DNA from: Gammaproteobacteria bacterium
GTDB lineage: Bacteria; Pseudomonadota; Gammaproteobacteria; Steroidobacterales; Steroidobacteraceae
Length of the DNA stretch: 64,000 bases
NCBI GenBank assembly: GCA_018970145.1
Contig: JAGWWY010000003.1
Coordinates: 62,001 to 126,000 of the forward strand
Reading direction: 5' to 3'
Below the pieces are notes generated by a model. It was given only the letters and a program-made list of their open reading frames with translations. It searched no databases and was not told the origin of the DNA. The number at the start of each line of letters is the position of its first letter. Within the stretch, counting starts at the first letter, position 1. The translations under genes were made by a program, and so were the position numbers. Positions 48,239 through 57,598 of the stretch are shown one piece after another.

Positions 48239-48798
48239 CCACGGCGGGCTTGATCTCTCTCGTCTTTCTCGCGGGCGGTCTGTTATCTGAGTCGACCCGG
48301 CAGATGTTGCGCTGGTCCCGAGAGGTGCCGGCCATCGAGTGGCTCTGGCGGAGTTGGTGTGCGCACTGGGTACATCTCGATCTGAACCATTCCTTGCTGA
48401 ACGTAGCTGGCTTTCTATTGGTCACTGCCTGGCTGTCGACCGCTATCACCTTGAGTGGTTGGGCTGTCGTTGTCGTCGTCGCGATTGCAGCGATCGATTT
48501 CGGCTTATGGTGGCTGACCCGCTTCGAATGGTATGTCGGCGCTTCGGCACTGATTCATGCTTTAGCCGCGGCCGGCATCACCGTGAAAGTATTCGACGGC
48601 GAGCGTTTCTCACGTTGGGTCGCTCTGCTTGGTTTGCTGAAGTTGGCATCCGAGCAATTCGTTTTTCCCGTTACCTTGGTCGGCGGCGCGATCGCAGCAG
48701 TAGACGCACATTTGTTTGGTGCCGTCGCAGGTGTACTTTGCGGCTCAGTCTTCGCGGCGACGGGATGGTGTCGAGCGCGCTCTGCCACCTTGTCTTAG
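48217..48798 (+). CDS. rrtA: Rhombosortase (rhomboid-type GlyGly-CTERM peptidase)
   Basis: A 193-residue small rhomboid-family intramembrane serine protease. Six hydrophobic segments are visible. The His and Asn of HWVHLDLNHSLLN (His58 and Asn62) and the catalytic Ser110/His114 dyad in WYVGASALIHA match rhombosortases, which cut C-terminal GlyGly-CTERM tags of secreted proteins. GTG at 48217 is chosen because the first helix starts right after; no ATG gives this frame cleanly. It overlaps the transferase gene by 22 bp and the dinB gene (opposite strand) by 54 bp. Rhomboid of another type is the only alternative. Confidence 0.82.
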   Translation: MSRRYHLTTAGLISLVFLAGGLLSESTRQMLRWSREVPAIEWLWRSWCAHWVHLDLNHSLLNVAGFLLVTAWLSTAITLSGWAVVVVVAIAAIDFGLWWLTRFEWYVGASALIHALAAAGITVKVFDGERFSRWVALLGLLKLASEQFVFPVTLVGGAIAAVDAHLFGAVAGVLCGSVFAATGWCRARSATLS

Positions 48799-49947
48799 GA
48801 GGCCGCTTGCACGAGAGACTGCGGTGCCGCCGAACCTTTGTCGGATGGCGTCGACCGCACTATCGATCGCTGTGGTCGTTACGCTCGCTGGTGAAAACAG
48901 GTCTGGTTGATCGTTGCTGTCGAATTCCGACGTTGCGACTCCCAGCAGTCGCACCCTCGTCCGCGGTTTCTCGCGCAAGAAGGCGCGTAACAGTTCCTCG
49001 CTTGTTCTCAGGATCAGGCGGGTCTCGTCGGTCGCCGTGGCCAAAGTCTTCTGGCGACTGAAAGTGACGAAGTCCGCTCGCCGAACTTTGATGCCGACGC
49101 AGCGGGCGCGAAGTCCCTTGCGGCGCAGTCTGCTACTCACCTTATCGCTCAGTGTGCTGATCTCGGCCAACATCTGTCGTTCGTCGGTCAGATCAGTGGC
49201 GTAGGTCTGTTCATTGCTCACGGACTTCTCGTCGTGATCCGGTTCAACCGCGCGATCATCGATTCCGCAAGCACGTGCTCGCCAATGAAGCGCATGCCGC
49301 CCGAACCATCGGTCCATTTGGCCATCCGATGCGCTTTGTAAATCACCGATCGTCTTGACCCCGACAGCGAGCAGCTCGTCACCTTTCTTGCGACCGAGTC
49401 CTGGCAGCCGTTTGATAGAGAGTGGCATGAGCGTTGCGACAATCCGATCTGGCGTAACGACGGTGAGTCCATCAGGTTTGTCGAGATCCGATGCGATTTT
49501 TGCCACCAGTTTATTGGGTGCGACACCGACCGACGCGTTGAGCCCGGTCCGCTCGCGTATCGATTGTTTGATCTCTCGGGCGATCGATATCGCATCGCCC
49601 TTCAAAGCAAGGCTCGCCGTCACATCCAAAAACGCCTCATCAAGCGACAAGCCTTCAACCAAGGGTGTGAACTCGTGGAAAATCTCGAATATTTGCGCCG
49701 AAATTTCTGCATATCTTCCCATGCGTGGTTGCACGCAAACGGCATGCGGGCAGAGTTGTAGAGCGCGGCTCACCGGCATGGCAGAGCGGACGCCGTATGC
49801 CCGAACCTCGTAACTGGCAGCGGCGACCACGCCCCTGCCGCTCGTACCGCCGACGATCAAGGGCTTGCCGCGCAGCTCCGGATGATCCTGCTGCTCGACC
49901 GATGCATAGAACGCATCCATGTCGACATGCAGGATGGACCGCTTCAC
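48745..49947 (-). CDS. dinB: DNA polymerase IV (DinB family)
   Basis: A 400-residue Y-family translesion polymerase. Catalytic acidic residues are in HVDMDAFYASVEQ (7-19) and GLSLDEAFLD (near 98-107). Helix-hairpin-helix motif LPGLGRKKGDELLAVG follows near 180-195, then the little-finger domain and near residue 347 QPDLF, a likely beta-clamp-binding motif. A 50-residue tail follows it. It starts 4 bp inside the end of fadE, so the two are translationally coupled. No LexA box is visible immediately upstream since the upstream sequence is fadE coding. Confidence 0.94.
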   Translation of the reverse strand: MKRSILHVDMDAFYASVEQQDHPELRGKPLIVGGTSGRGVVAAASYEVRAYGVRSAMPVSRALQLCPHAVCVQPRMGRYAEISAQIFEIFHEFTPLVEGLSLDEAFLDVTASLALKGDAISIAREIKQSIRERTGLNASVGVAPNKLVAKIASDLDKPDGLTVVTPDRIVATLMPLSIKRLPGLGRKKGDELLAVGVKTIGDLQSASDGQMDRWFGRHALHWRARACGIDDRAVEPDHDEKSVSNEQTYATDLTDERQMLAEISTLSDKVSSRLRRKGLRARCVGIKVRRADFVTFSRQKTLATATDETRLILRTSEELLRAFLREKPRTRVRLLGVATSEFDSNDQPDLFSPASVTTTAIDSAVDAIRQRFGGTAVSRASGLLRQGGRARSTPSRRRED

Positions 49948-52490
49948 GAAGTAGAGGCGGCCGGCTCGGGGATGGTCACGTGTACGTGCAGAGCAGCGCC
50001 CGATCGAGTGCCGAGCTCATCCGGAGCGAAATCATCGACATGGATCAGATCCATGACTTTGCGATCGTAGGCCCGCAGCCATGTCGATTCATCGGCATTG
50101 AGGATGCCGATCGCCTGTGCTTCGGCAATTTGTCCGGGTAAGTCTAAGGCGTGGATACGACCCGTCTTCACACCCTCGACGCGAATTCGTTTCTCGAGCC
50201 CCTCGGCTCGCTCCGCCATCTCGAGAACCTCTTGCAGCAAGCCGAGAGCGTTGCCTTGTTCAATGCGTCGGTAAACCGGGTAGCAGAGGCGATCCCGAGT
50301 TTCGGTTGGTGAAGTGACAAGCGCAGCGAGTTTGCGGCCGAGTCGATCATCGGGAGCCGAATACTGCAAGCCGCGCGGGAAAATCAGAAAGCGCATGGCA
50401 GCAGCCAGAAACCGATTAGGGAAGTTTCGAAGGAATCCGTGCAGTTGCTCCTGGGCCTGATACAGCAAGTGACGGCACGCCCACTCGACGATGGGCAGGT
50501 CTTCTTGGCGACGACCTTGGTTCTCGTAATGCTTCAGCACCATCGAGGCGAGATACATGTATGACAGTACATCGCCAAGCCTCGCCGACAGATTTTCTTT
50601 CTTTTTCAGATATCCGCCTAGCGACAGCATTGCGACATCGACCGCGAAGGCGAAGCTCGCCGAGAAACGCACGATGTGTTGGTAGTAGCGTGTCGCCGGG
50701 CCGACCTCAGGCGCTGCGGTAAACCGCGCGTTGGTCAGCGCCATAACGAAAGATCTCACCGCGTTGCTCAAGGTAAAGCCTATGTGACCGAACAGTGCGG
50801 CGTCGAAGTCGTCAACTCCGCGTTTACGATCCGGATTACGAGCGGCTTCCATTTCCCTCAGTACGAACGGATGACAGCGAATCGCGCCTTGCCCAAAAAT
50901 GATCAAACTACGAGTAAGAATGTTTGCTCCCTCGACGGTGATCGCGACTGGCACCACTTGATAGCCGCGACCGAGATAATTCTTTGGACCGAGACAGATA
51001 CCCTTGCCACCATGCACATCCATGGCATCGTTCGCGACTATGCGACTCATCTCGGTCACGTGGTACTTCAACATGGCCGAGGGTACGGAGGGCTTTTCGC
51101 CACCGTCGATGGCGCCTGCCGTGACGGATCGCGCGGCATCCATGGTGTACGTCAGTCCTACCATTCGGGCGATGACACTTTCGATGCCCTCGAATTGACC
51201 GACCGGCATATTGAATTGCCGACGGATTCGCGAGTAGGCACCGGTAGCGAAGACGGCTGCTTTACCCCCACCCGTTCCGCTCGACGGCAAAGAAATACAC
51301 CGCCCTACCGATAACTGCTCAACCAGCATGCGCCAGCCTTGGCCGACCATTTTCGGCCCACCTATGATGCACTCGAGCGGAACGAAAACATTGTCGCCTT
51401 GGATGGGGCCGTTTTGGAACGGTACGTTGAGCGGGAAGTGCCGTCGTCCGATCGAGACGCCTGTCGTGTTGCGCGGAATGAGTGCGCAGGTGATACCGAT
51501 ATCTTCCCGATCACCGAGCAATTTTTCCGGGTCGAACAATCTGAAGGCGAGACCGATGACGGTCGCCACCGGCGCAAGCGTGATGTAGCGCTTGGAGAAG
51601 TTCAGGCGGATTCCAACGATCTCCTGTCCCTGCCACTGCCCACGACAAATGACACCCGTGTCGGGCAAAGAGGCCGCATCCGAACCAGCGCGTGGACCGG
51701 TAAGCGCGAAGCAGGGTATGTCCTCGCCACTGGCGAGACGCGGGAGATAATGATTTTTTTGTTCTTCGGTTCCGTAATGCTGCAGCAGCTCGCCGGGGCC
51801 GAGCGAGTTGGGGACTGCGACCGTCGAGGAGACGACGGCGCTACGACTCGACAGTTTGGCGAGTACACACGAGTGTGCATAGGCCGAGAACTCCAGCCCG
51901 CCATATTTCTTCTGGATGATCATCGCGAAGAAGCCTTGGCGTTTCAGAAATGCCCAGATTTCCGGCGGCATGTCGCCACGACGGTGCGTGATGTCGAAGT
52001 CGTCGACCATGCGGCATAGTTCTTCGCACGGACCATCCAGAAAGGCCTGTTCTTCGGCAGTCAGTCTCGGCGTCTTGGCGCCGAGCAACTTCGACCAGTC
52101 CGGGTTGCCGGTGAACAGCTCGCCGTCCCACCAAACAGTACCGGCCTCGAGTGCCTCGCGTTCGGTGGATGACATCGACGGCAGCATGCGTCGATAGATC
52201 TTCATGAACGGCCGCGTGATTACCTTCTTTCGCAGCGGATGAATGTTGAACGCCACCAACACGAAGAACAGAAGCCAAAGAATGCCTTTCCATACGCCCG
52301 CCGGGTCGCCGGCAACACTGTAGGCAGTCAACAACACGAAGAAGGTTGCGGTGAACGTCAGTAGGCTGAGGCGCTTGTAGGCGAGATACAGTATTGCCGC
52401 CAAGAACAGCAAAGCGATGATGCCGCCGGTCGCCGTCAGCGCCCAAGCAGCGAGGAGGGCCAGAGTGATGGAGATGATCGCGTTGGTCAT
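49944..52490 (-). CDS. fadE: Acyl-CoA dehydrogenase FadE
   Basis: An 848-residue FadE-type acyl-CoA dehydrogenase (E. coli FadE is 814). Two or three N-terminal membrane segments (about 4-65) are followed by MKIYRRMLPSMSSTEREALEAGT, the FAD/acyl-CoA dehydrogenase core (SGEDIPCFALTGPRAGSDAA) and a long C-terminal domain. It carries out the first step of fatty acid beta-oxidation for medium and long chains at the inner membrane. The start is only 24 bp from the mdh terminator, so its promoter must overlap that region. Weak ribosome site. Coupled to dinB. Confidence 0.95.
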   Translation of the reverse strand: MTNAIISITLALLAAWALTATGGIIALLFLAAILYLAYKRLSLLTFTATFFVLLTAYSVAGDPAGVWKGILWLLFFVLVAFNIHPLRKKVITRPFMKIYRRMLPSMSSTEREALEAGTVWWDGELFTGNPDWSKLLGAKTPRLTAEEQAFLDGPCEELCRMVDDFDITHRRGDMPPEIWAFLKRQGFFAMIIQKKYGGLEFSAYAHSCVLAKLSSRSAVVSSTVAVPNSLGPGELLQHYGTEEQKNHYLPRLASGEDIPCFALTGPRAGSDAASLPDTGVICRGQWQGQEIVGIRLNFSKRYITLAPVATVIGLAFRLFDPEKLLGDREDIGITCALIPRNTTGVSIGRRHFPLNVPFQNGPIQGDNVFVPLECIIGGPKMVGQGWRMLVEQLSVGRCISLPSSGTGGGKAAVFATGAYSRIRRQFNMPVGQFEGIESVIARMVGLTYTMDAARSVTAGAIDGGEKPSVPSAMLKYHVTEMSRIVANDAMDVHGGKGICLGPKNYLGRGYQVVPVAITVEGANILTRSLIIFGQGAIRCHPFVLREMEAARNPDRKRGVDDFDAALFGHIGFTLSNAVRSFVMALTNARFTAAPEVGPATRYYQHIVRFSASFAFAVDVAMLSLGGYLKKKENLSARLGDVLSYMYLASMVLKHYENQGRRQEDLPIVEWACRHLLYQAQEQLHGFLRNFPNRFLAAAMRFLIFPRGLQYSAPDDRLGRKLAALVTSPTETRDRLCYPVYRRIEQGNALGLLQEVLEMAERAEGLEKRIRVEGVKTGRIHALDLPGQIAEAQAIGILNADESTWLRAYDRKVMDLIHVDDFAPDELGTRSGAALHVHVTIPEPAASTS

Positions 52491-52513
52491 GGATATAGCC
52501 TACAAGAGGTCGG

Positions 52514-52545
52514 ACAAAATAAAGAGGGGCCGATGCGGCCCCTCT
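52514..52545 (-). terminator. Intrinsic terminator of mdh
   Basis: On the minus strand, a 10-bp perfect stem (GAGGGGCCG with CGGCCCCTC, plus one flanking A-T pair) with loop CAT is followed by TTTATTTTG. Arms are at 52523-52532 and 52536-52545 on the plus strand. It is 50 bp after the mdh stop and 24 bp before the fadE start. Confidence 0.9.
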
Positions 52546-52595
52546 CAGCGGAGCCGCCTGGCTCCGGCATGGCTCGGCGGCCGGGCCGCGAGGCG

Positions 52596-53576
52596 TCAGC
52601 CGAGCAGGTCCTTCACACCGTCGCGCTCTTCCAGCAATTCCTGGTGTGTTGCATCCAGGCGCTGACGGCTGAATTCGTCGATCGCGAGTCCCTGCACGAT
52701 CTCGTACTGACCATTGCGGCAGACCACCGGGTAGGAGTAGATCACGCCCTCGGGGATGCCATAGCTGCCATCGGACGGGATGCCCATCGAAACCCAATCG
52801 CCGGCGGCAGAGCCGCGGAACCAGTCACGGATATGGTCGATGGCGGCCGAACCCGCAGAGGCCGCCGAAGAGGCGCCGCGCGCCTTGATGATGGCCGCCC
52901 CACGCTGTTGCACGGTGGGGATGAAATTCGTCTCGATCCAGTTGGCATCAACCAGCGAACGCGCCGGCTGGCCTTTCACGAGACTGTGGTTGATATCCGG
53001 GTACTGAGTCGCCGAGTGATTACCCCAGATGATCATTTTCTGGATGTCATTGACGTGACAACCCGTTTTCTCGGCGAGTTGCGATAGAGCGCGATTGTGA
53101 TCGAGACGCGTCATTGCGGTGAACGACTGTGGCTTGAGGGACGGCGCATTCTTCATGGCGATCAATGCATTCGTGTTGGCCGGATTTCCGACTACGAGCA
53201 CGCGTATGTCGCGAGCCGCCACATCGTTCAGGGCCTTGCCTTGCGCCGAGAAAATTTGAGCGTTGGCGAGCAACAGATCTTTGCGCTCCATGCCGGGGCC
53301 ACGGGGGCGGGCGCCGACCAGCAGGGCAGCGTGACAATCCTTGAAAGCGACCCGCGCATCATCGGTTGCGACGACCTTGTTCAGTGTCGGAAAAGCGCAG
53401 TCGTTGAGTTCCATGACGACACCCTGCAGCGTCGGCAACGCGGGCGTGATCTCCAGCAAGTGCAGGTTGACGGGCTGATCAGGCCCGAGCATGGCGCCCG
53501 AGGCGACACGAAAAGCGAGGGCATAACCAATCTGACCAGCTGCGCCGGTGATGGCGACGTTCAAGGGCTGCTTCAT
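52596..53576 (-). CDS. mdh: Malate dehydrogenase
   Basis: A 326-residue NAD-dependent malate dehydrogenase of the roughly 328-residue type found in Xanthomonas and Burkholderia. Nucleotide motif [14 protein letters not shown] (9-22), substrate arginines in [36 protein letters not shown], and the catalytic His in [11 protein letters not shown] near 188. It interconverts malate and oxaloacetate in the TCA cycle, the pathway that would receive succinyl-CoA from the propionyl-CoA operon. A single-gene unit with its own terminator. Its 128-bp upstream gap is shared with the GntR operon. Confidence 0.96.
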   Translation of the reverse strand: MKQPLNVAITGAAGQIGYALAFRVASGAMLGPDQPVNLHLLEITPALPTLQGVVMELNDCAFPTLNKVVATDDARVAFKDCHAALLVGARPRGPGMERKDLLLANAQIFSAQGKALNDVAARDIRVLVVGNPANTNALIAMKNAPSLKPQSFTAMTRLDHNRALSQLAEKTGCHVNDIQKMIIWGNHSATQYPDINHSLVKGQPARSLVDANWIETNFIPTVQQRGAAIIKARGASSAASAGSAAIDHIRDWFRGSAAGDWVSMGIPSDGSYGIPEGVIYSYPVVCRNGQYEIVQGLAIDEFSRQRLDATHQELLEERDGVKDLLG

Positions 53577-53641
53577 CCAAAAATCTCCACGTTGATAGGC
53601 CAGTAAATTTTACGTGATCGACAGCGCGGCGCCGTGTCTAG

Positions 53642-53675
53642 TTGACAGCGTATTGGTGTTGTAGTTATATATAAC
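53642..53675 (+). promoter_or_regulatory. Promoter and palindromic operator of the GntR/ABC operon
   Basis: A perfect -35 box TTGACA (53642-53647) is followed, with 18 bp spacing, by the -10-like TATATA (53666-53671). A 12-bp perfect palindrome GTTATATATAAC (53664-53675) covers the -10. A repressor bound there would block transcription, and the GntR regulator made from this operon is the obvious candidate. Confidence 0.75.
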
Positions 53676-53704
53676 ACTAGATTGTTTTAGTCAGAGGTAT
53701 TAAC

Positions 53705-53860
53705 GTGCAGACATGGACCTATTCGAAACCGCTGGCGACCGTCTCCGTGGTCGCTCTGGTCGCCACGTTACTAACGAGCGCGTTGCTCTGGGGGCTCGCC
53801 CTGTCTGCCGACAGACCGAGCGCGCCTCGCTTCGCTGTTTCGGTCTTGGCGATCGGTTGA
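53705..53860 (+). CDS. Small single-span membrane protein
   Basis: A 51-residue product starting with GTG, which has AGAGG 7 nt upstream. Residues about 10-36 form one hydrophobic membrane segment (ATVSVVALVATLLTSALLWG), with a short basic N-terminus and a polar tail containing SADRPSAPRF. It sits 30 bp downstream of the palindromic promoter and 13 bp before the GntR gene, in line with it. I do not recognise a family; it is probably a small partner of the regulator or ABC transporter encoded downstream. Codon usage and upstream signals support it as real. Confidence 0.65.
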   Translation: MQTWTYSKPLATVSVVALVATLLTSALLWGLALSADRPSAPRFAVSVLAIG

Positions 53861-53873
53861 GGGCGGTCAGGCG

Positions 53874-54236
53874 ATGAGCGACCGCCAATGGAATGACGAC
53901 GTGCCGATCTACCGCCAGCTGCGGGATCGGGTCGTCGCCATGATTCTCGACGGTGCATTGAAGGAGGGCGACCCACTGCCTTCGGTTCGCAACGTCGCGG
54001 CGGAGTTTCGCATCAATCCCCTGACTGTCCTTAAGGCTTATCAAGAGTTGGTCGACGAGCAATTGGTCGAGAAACGACGCGGTCGCGGAATGTACGTCAA
54101 CGCGGGAGCCAGAACAGCGCTGCTCAAAGACGAGCGGCAGCGATTTCTGGCTGACGAGTGGCCTCGTACTCGCGCCAAGATCGAACGTCTCGGGCTGGTT
54201 GTCGACGAACTGCTCGCCACCAAAGAACACCAGTGA
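53874..54236 (+). CDS. GntR-family regulator, YtrA subfamily
   Basis: A 120-residue short GntR-type repressor. The winged helix is at about residues 10-75 (YRQLRDRVVAMILDGALKEG, LPSVRNVAAEFRINPLTVLKAY), with a short C-terminal dimerisation tail and no effector domain, as in YtrA. Such regulators are usually encoded with and repress ABC transporter genes, exactly the situation here (ATPase 10 bp downstream). The operator is likely the palindrome at 53664-53675. Confidence 0.92.
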   Translation: MSDRQWNDDVPIYRQLRDRVVAMILDGALKEGDPLPSVRNVAAEFRINPLTVLKAYQELVDEQLVEKRRGRGMYVNAGARTALLKDERQRFLADEWPRTRAKIERLGLVVDELLATKEHQ

Positions 54237-54246
54237 GGACTCTCGT

Positions 54247-55164
54247 ATGGGAGCAGTGATACACGCGCGCGATGTTCGCAAGCGCTACGGTCGGTCAACT
54301 TTGGCACTCGACGGACTTGATTTCGACGTCGCCGCCGGACGTATCGTTGGCTTGATGGGGCCGAACGGCGCAGGCAAAACAACGGCACTGAAGGCCATTC
54401 TCGGTTTGACGCCGTTCGAGGGCGAGTTGCGCGTGCTTGGTCGCGATCCGCGTACCGAACGAGATGCGTTGATGAGAGATGTTTGCTTCATCGCCGATGT
54501 CGCGGTGCTGCCGAAATGGTTGCGCGTCGATCATGCGCTCGACTACGTCGCCGGGGTGCACCCCAAATTTGATCGCCAGCGCGCGGATGAAGTTTTGGCG
54601 CGTACCGACATCAAGCGAAAGAGCAAGGTGGGTCAGTTGTCCAAAGGCATGATCACCCAACTGCATTTGGCGCTGATCATGGCGATCGATGCCAAATTGC
54701 TAGTCTTGGACGAGCCGACGCTCGGTCTCGACCTGTTGTATCGACGAGGCTTCTACGAAGCCTTGCTCAACGACTATTTCGATCATGAGCGAACCATCCT
54801 CGTCACGACACACCAAGTTGAAGAGATCGAGAATCTGCTGACCGATGTGCTTTTCATAAGCCACGGCAAGATCGTGCTCGATTCAACGGTCGATGCTCTG
54901 CCAAGCCGCTTTGCGCAGCTTGTCACCACGTCCGAGCACGTCGCGGCTGCACGAGCGCTGCGACCTGTCTACGAGCGTGAAGTGTTCGGTCGATACGCGT
55001 TGGTATTCGAGATCGGCAAGGGGGGCGCTCCCACGGTGGATGAGTTGGCTGCATGGGGTGACGTTCGAACGCCCTCCATCGCCGATCTCTTCGTGTCGTT
55101 GATGAATGGTGGTCACTCGAGCAGTACGACCGCGAGCCGCGTCAAAGCAGAGGTGGCAGCGTGA
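54247..55164 (+). CDS. ABC transporter ATP-binding protein
   Basis: A 305-residue ABC ATPase. Walker A is GPNGAGKTT (near 40-48), the Walker B region is LLVLDEPTLGLDL, and the signature motif is degenerate (GQLSKGMITQLHLALIM, so LSKGM in place of LSGGQ). It has the C-terminal region typical of YtrB/CcmA-like exporter ATPases. AGGA lies before the ATG. It forms the energising subunit for the permease downstream (GTGA overlap). Substrate unknown; the YtrA-type regulator suggests envelope stress or antibiotic response. Confidence 0.92.
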   Translation: MGAVIHARDVRKRYGRSTLALDGLDFDVAAGRIVGLMGPNGAGKTTALKAILGLTPFEGELRVLGRDPRTERDALMRDVCFIADVAVLPKWLRVDHALDYVAGVHPKFDRQRADEVLARTDIKRKSKVGQLSKGMITQLHLALIMAIDAKLLVLDEPTLGLDLLYRRGFYEALLNDYFDHERTILVTTHQVEEIENLLTDVLFISHGKIVLDSTVDALPSRFAQLVTTSEHVAAARALRPVYEREVFGRYALVFEIGKGGAPTVDELAAWGDVRTPSIADLFVSLMNGGHSSSTTASRVKAEVAA

Positions 55165-56084
55165 ATATCAAAGTCATGAAAACCCTGCTCTGGCGCGAAA
55201 CTTGGGAGCATCGCGGACTCGTCTGGGCTCCGCTGATCACCGCTGCTGTCATCGTGCTCACGGCGTTGCTGAGCACAAGCTTCACCGGTAGCGTCCGGCT
55301 TGATCTCGATGGCAAGGAGCAGCAGCTGTTTGCCGCTCTGGCGACAGACTTTTCACATCAAAGACAAATGTTTGCCGTGTGGCTTGGAGCGCTGGTCGTT
55401 CCGCAGCTCTTCGTTGCCATGATCGTCGTGGTGTTCTACACGCTCGATAGCCTCTATATCGAGCGTCGGGATCGTAGCATCCTGTTTTGGAAGTCGATGC
55501 CGGTTTCTGACGCGGAAACGGTTGGCTCTAAACTTGCCACGGCACTCTTGTTAGTGCCGCTCTGGGCTTGGCTAGTCTCGATGCTCGCGAGCCTGGTCGT
55601 GTTCGCTATCGTCAGTGTGAAGCTCAGCGGGACACCGCTTGCCCCGTTGGCAACCTTCCATCTCGGCGCATGGCTCGGCTTGCAACTGACGATGCTGCAA
55701 AACGTATTAGTCGCTGCGCTGTGGTACGCGCCGGTCGCCGTTTATCTGCTGCTGATATCAGTCTCCGCGAAGCGCAGCCCATTTCTTTGGGCCATCTTGC
55801 CCCCCGTGCTGCTGGTGATTTTCGAAGACGTGACTTTCAACACAAACATGATCGCCGGGTTCATCGTGAATCGCTTGATTGGGTTCTTTCGTGAACTCGA
55901 CCTGCACATTTCCGCGCGGGATGGCGATACGTCCGCCTCCGTGATCCAGGAGATTGCGCGCAGCTACGAGCAACTGGGTACGCTCGATATGCTAGCGAAG
56001 TTCGATCTCTGGCTAGGGGTGGCACTCGCTGTGATCGGTTTCTTCGTCGTCGTGCGGCTGCGTCGGTGGCGGGACGACGCCTGA
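55161..56084 (+). CDS. ABC transporter permease (ABC-2-like)
   Basis: A 307-residue membrane protein with six or so hydrophobic segments. RETWEHRGLVWAPLITAAVIV near the N-terminus is the first helix, followed by a soluble periplasmic segment with DGKEQQLFAALATDF, then helices beginning IERRDRSILFWKSMPVSD. This matches the permease partner in YtrA-regulated ABC operons. GTG start overlaps the ATPase stop by 4 bp. It converges on purT with a 19-bp gap. Confidence 0.87.
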   Translation: MNIKVMKTLLWRETWEHRGLVWAPLITAAVIVLTALLSTSFTGSVRLDLDGKEQQLFAALATDFSHQRQMFAVWLGALVVPQLFVAMIVVVFYTLDSLYIERRDRSILFWKSMPVSDAETVGSKLATALLLVPLWAWLVSMLASLVVFAIVSVKLSGTPLAPLATFHLGAWLGLQLTMLQNVLVAALWYAPVAVYLLLISVSAKRSPFLWAILPPVLLVIFEDVTFNTNMIAGFIVNRLIGFFRELDLHISARDGDTSASVIQEIARSYEQLGTLDMLAKFDLWLGVALAVIGFFVVVRLRRWRDDA

Positions 56085-56103
56085 ACTCGTCTCGCAGCTC
56101 GTC

Positions 56104-57300
56104 TCAGTCGGCGATCTGAGCGCCTGCAGTGACCATGGTTGCGACGTTTCGGCTACGTTGACGGGCCACTTCGATACTATCGCCGCGCGCCAACGCAACT
56201 CCCATGCGTCGTTGACCGCGCACTTCGGGCTTCCCGAAGAGTCGCAGTGTCGTGTCTGGCTCGACGAGTGCCGAATGTAGGTTCGTAAACTGCAACTCGG
56301 TCGTATCGCCCTCAATCAGGATGGCCGCGGACGCCGACGGTCCGCACGTGCGGATCTGCGGAATCGGTAAGCCGAGGATCGCTCGCAAATGTAGGGCGAA
56401 CTCCGACAGATCCTGCGAAATCAGGGTCACGAGGCCGGTATCGTGAGGCCGCGGTGAGACTTCACTGAACCATACCGTATCTGCCTTCACGAACAGTTCG
56501 ACACCGAATAGTCCTCGACCGCCCAATGCGCTGGTGATCTGCAGGGCAATGTCGCGACTGCGAGCGAGTGCAGTTGCGCTCATCGGGTGTGGTTGCCACG
56601 ATTCACGATAGTCGCCGCTGACTTGCAGATGACCGATCGGATCACAGTAAGACGTTCCGCCGGTATGCCTGACGGTCAACAGGGTGATCTCGTAGTCGAA
56701 CTCGATCAGTCCCTCGACGATGACGCGGCCAGCACCCGCGCGGCCGCCCTCTTGCGCATAGCGCCAGGCCGTGTCTACGCCGATTTTATCTTTGACGATG
56801 CTTTGACCTTTGCCAGAGCTCGACATGACGGGTTTGACTACGCAGGGCAGTCCAATTTCGTCGATGGCAGCGAGATATTCATCGAGGGTGGAGGCAAAGC
56901 GATAGCGTGAGGTCGGCAAACCGAGTTGCTCGGCGGCAAGACGCCGGATCCCTTCCCGATCCATGGTGAGTTTGGCGGCCATCGCCGTCGGAACTACATG
57001 AAAGCCTTCGGCCTCGAGACGCAGCAATTCCTCGGTCGCAATCGCTTCTATCTCAGGCACGATGAAATGCGGTCGTTCGCGCAGCACGATTTCGCGTAAG
57101 GCTGCGGCATCGAGCATACGAACGACATGGGAGCGGTGCGCGACCTGCATTGCAGGCGCGCCAGCATATCGATCGACGGCAATGACCTCGATCCCCAGTC
57201 GCTGAGCTTCGATCGCCACCTCTTTGCCGAGCTCGCCCGAGCCGAGCAACATCAGACGTGTTGCGCCGCGCGAACCGGGGGTGCCGATGGTGGTAGACAT
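56104..57300 (-). CDS. purT: Formate-dependent phosphoribosylglycinamide formyltransferase
   Basis: A 398-residue ATP-grasp enzyme that uses formate and ATP to formylate GAR in purine synthesis (E. coli PurT is 392). [20 protein letters not shown] is the N-terminal motif, with the ATP-binding [13 protein letters not shown] and [17 protein letters not shown] and the C-terminal [17 protein letters not shown]. Two adjacent ATGs exist; the second (57300) is preferred by its spacing from AGGA. Only one gene, divergent from the CDGSH gene by 55 bp. Confidence 0.95.
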   Translation of the reverse strand: MSTTIGTPGSRGATRLMLLGSGELGKEVAIEAQRLGIEVIAVDRYAGAPAMQVAHRSHVVRMLDAAALREIVLRERPHFIVPEIEAIATEELLRLEAEGFHVVPTAMAAKLTMDREGIRRLAAEQLGLPTSRYRFASTLDEYLAAIDEIGLPCVVKPVMSSSGKGQSIVKDKIGVDTAWRYAQEGGRAGAGRVIVEGLIEFDYEITLLTVRHTGGTSYCDPIGHLQVSGDYRESWQPHPMSATALARSRDIALQITSALGGRGLFGVELFVKADTVWFSEVSPRPHDTGLVTLISQDLSEFALHLRAILGLPIPQIRTCGPSASAAILIEGDTTELQFTNLHSALVEPDTTLRLFGKPEVRGQRRMGVALARGDSIEVARQRSRNVATMVTAGAQIAD

Positions 57301-57355
57301 CATATTCCTCGCGTTACACTCGGGCACGAGTTTAACCTTGTGAGGCAGGTCTGCC

Positions 57356-57598
57356 ATGTCCGATCCCGTTGTTGCAAGCCGCACGCCCATGGCGGTCGAT
57401 GTCGAAGCGGGCAAGACTTACTGGTGGTGCAGTTGTGGCAAGTCGGCCAAACAGCCTTTCTGTGACGGATCCCACAAGGGCACGGATTTCACTCCCGTGA
57501 AATACGAGGCCGCGGCTGCTGCCCAGGTTTGGTTCTGCGGTTGCAAGCAGACTGCAAAAGCGCCGCTATGCGACGGGGCTCACAAGAAGCTGCCCTGA
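57356..57598 (+). CDS. CDGSH iron-sulfur domain protein, tandem motif
   Basis: An 80-residue protein with two CDGSH-type motifs: [20 protein letters not shown] and [20 protein letters not shown]. Each provides three Cys and one His for a [2Fe-2S] cluster. The second has Ala instead of Ser, which is common. Soluble, probably cytoplasmic. Its TGA overlaps the ATG of the Mla-type permease gene by 1 base, so it is the first gene of that operon. Such proteins are redox or iron-handling; a role with lipid transport is not established. Confidence 0.92.
   Translation: MSDPVVASRTPMAVDVEAGKTYWWCSCGKSAKQPFCDGSHKGTDFTPVKYEAAAAAQVWFCGCKQTAKAPLCDGAHKKLP

Noticed and set aside
52555-52595. A second GC-rich hairpin between mdh and its terminator
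   Set aside because: There are several short complementary GC stretches but no T tract, so it is not a separate terminator.
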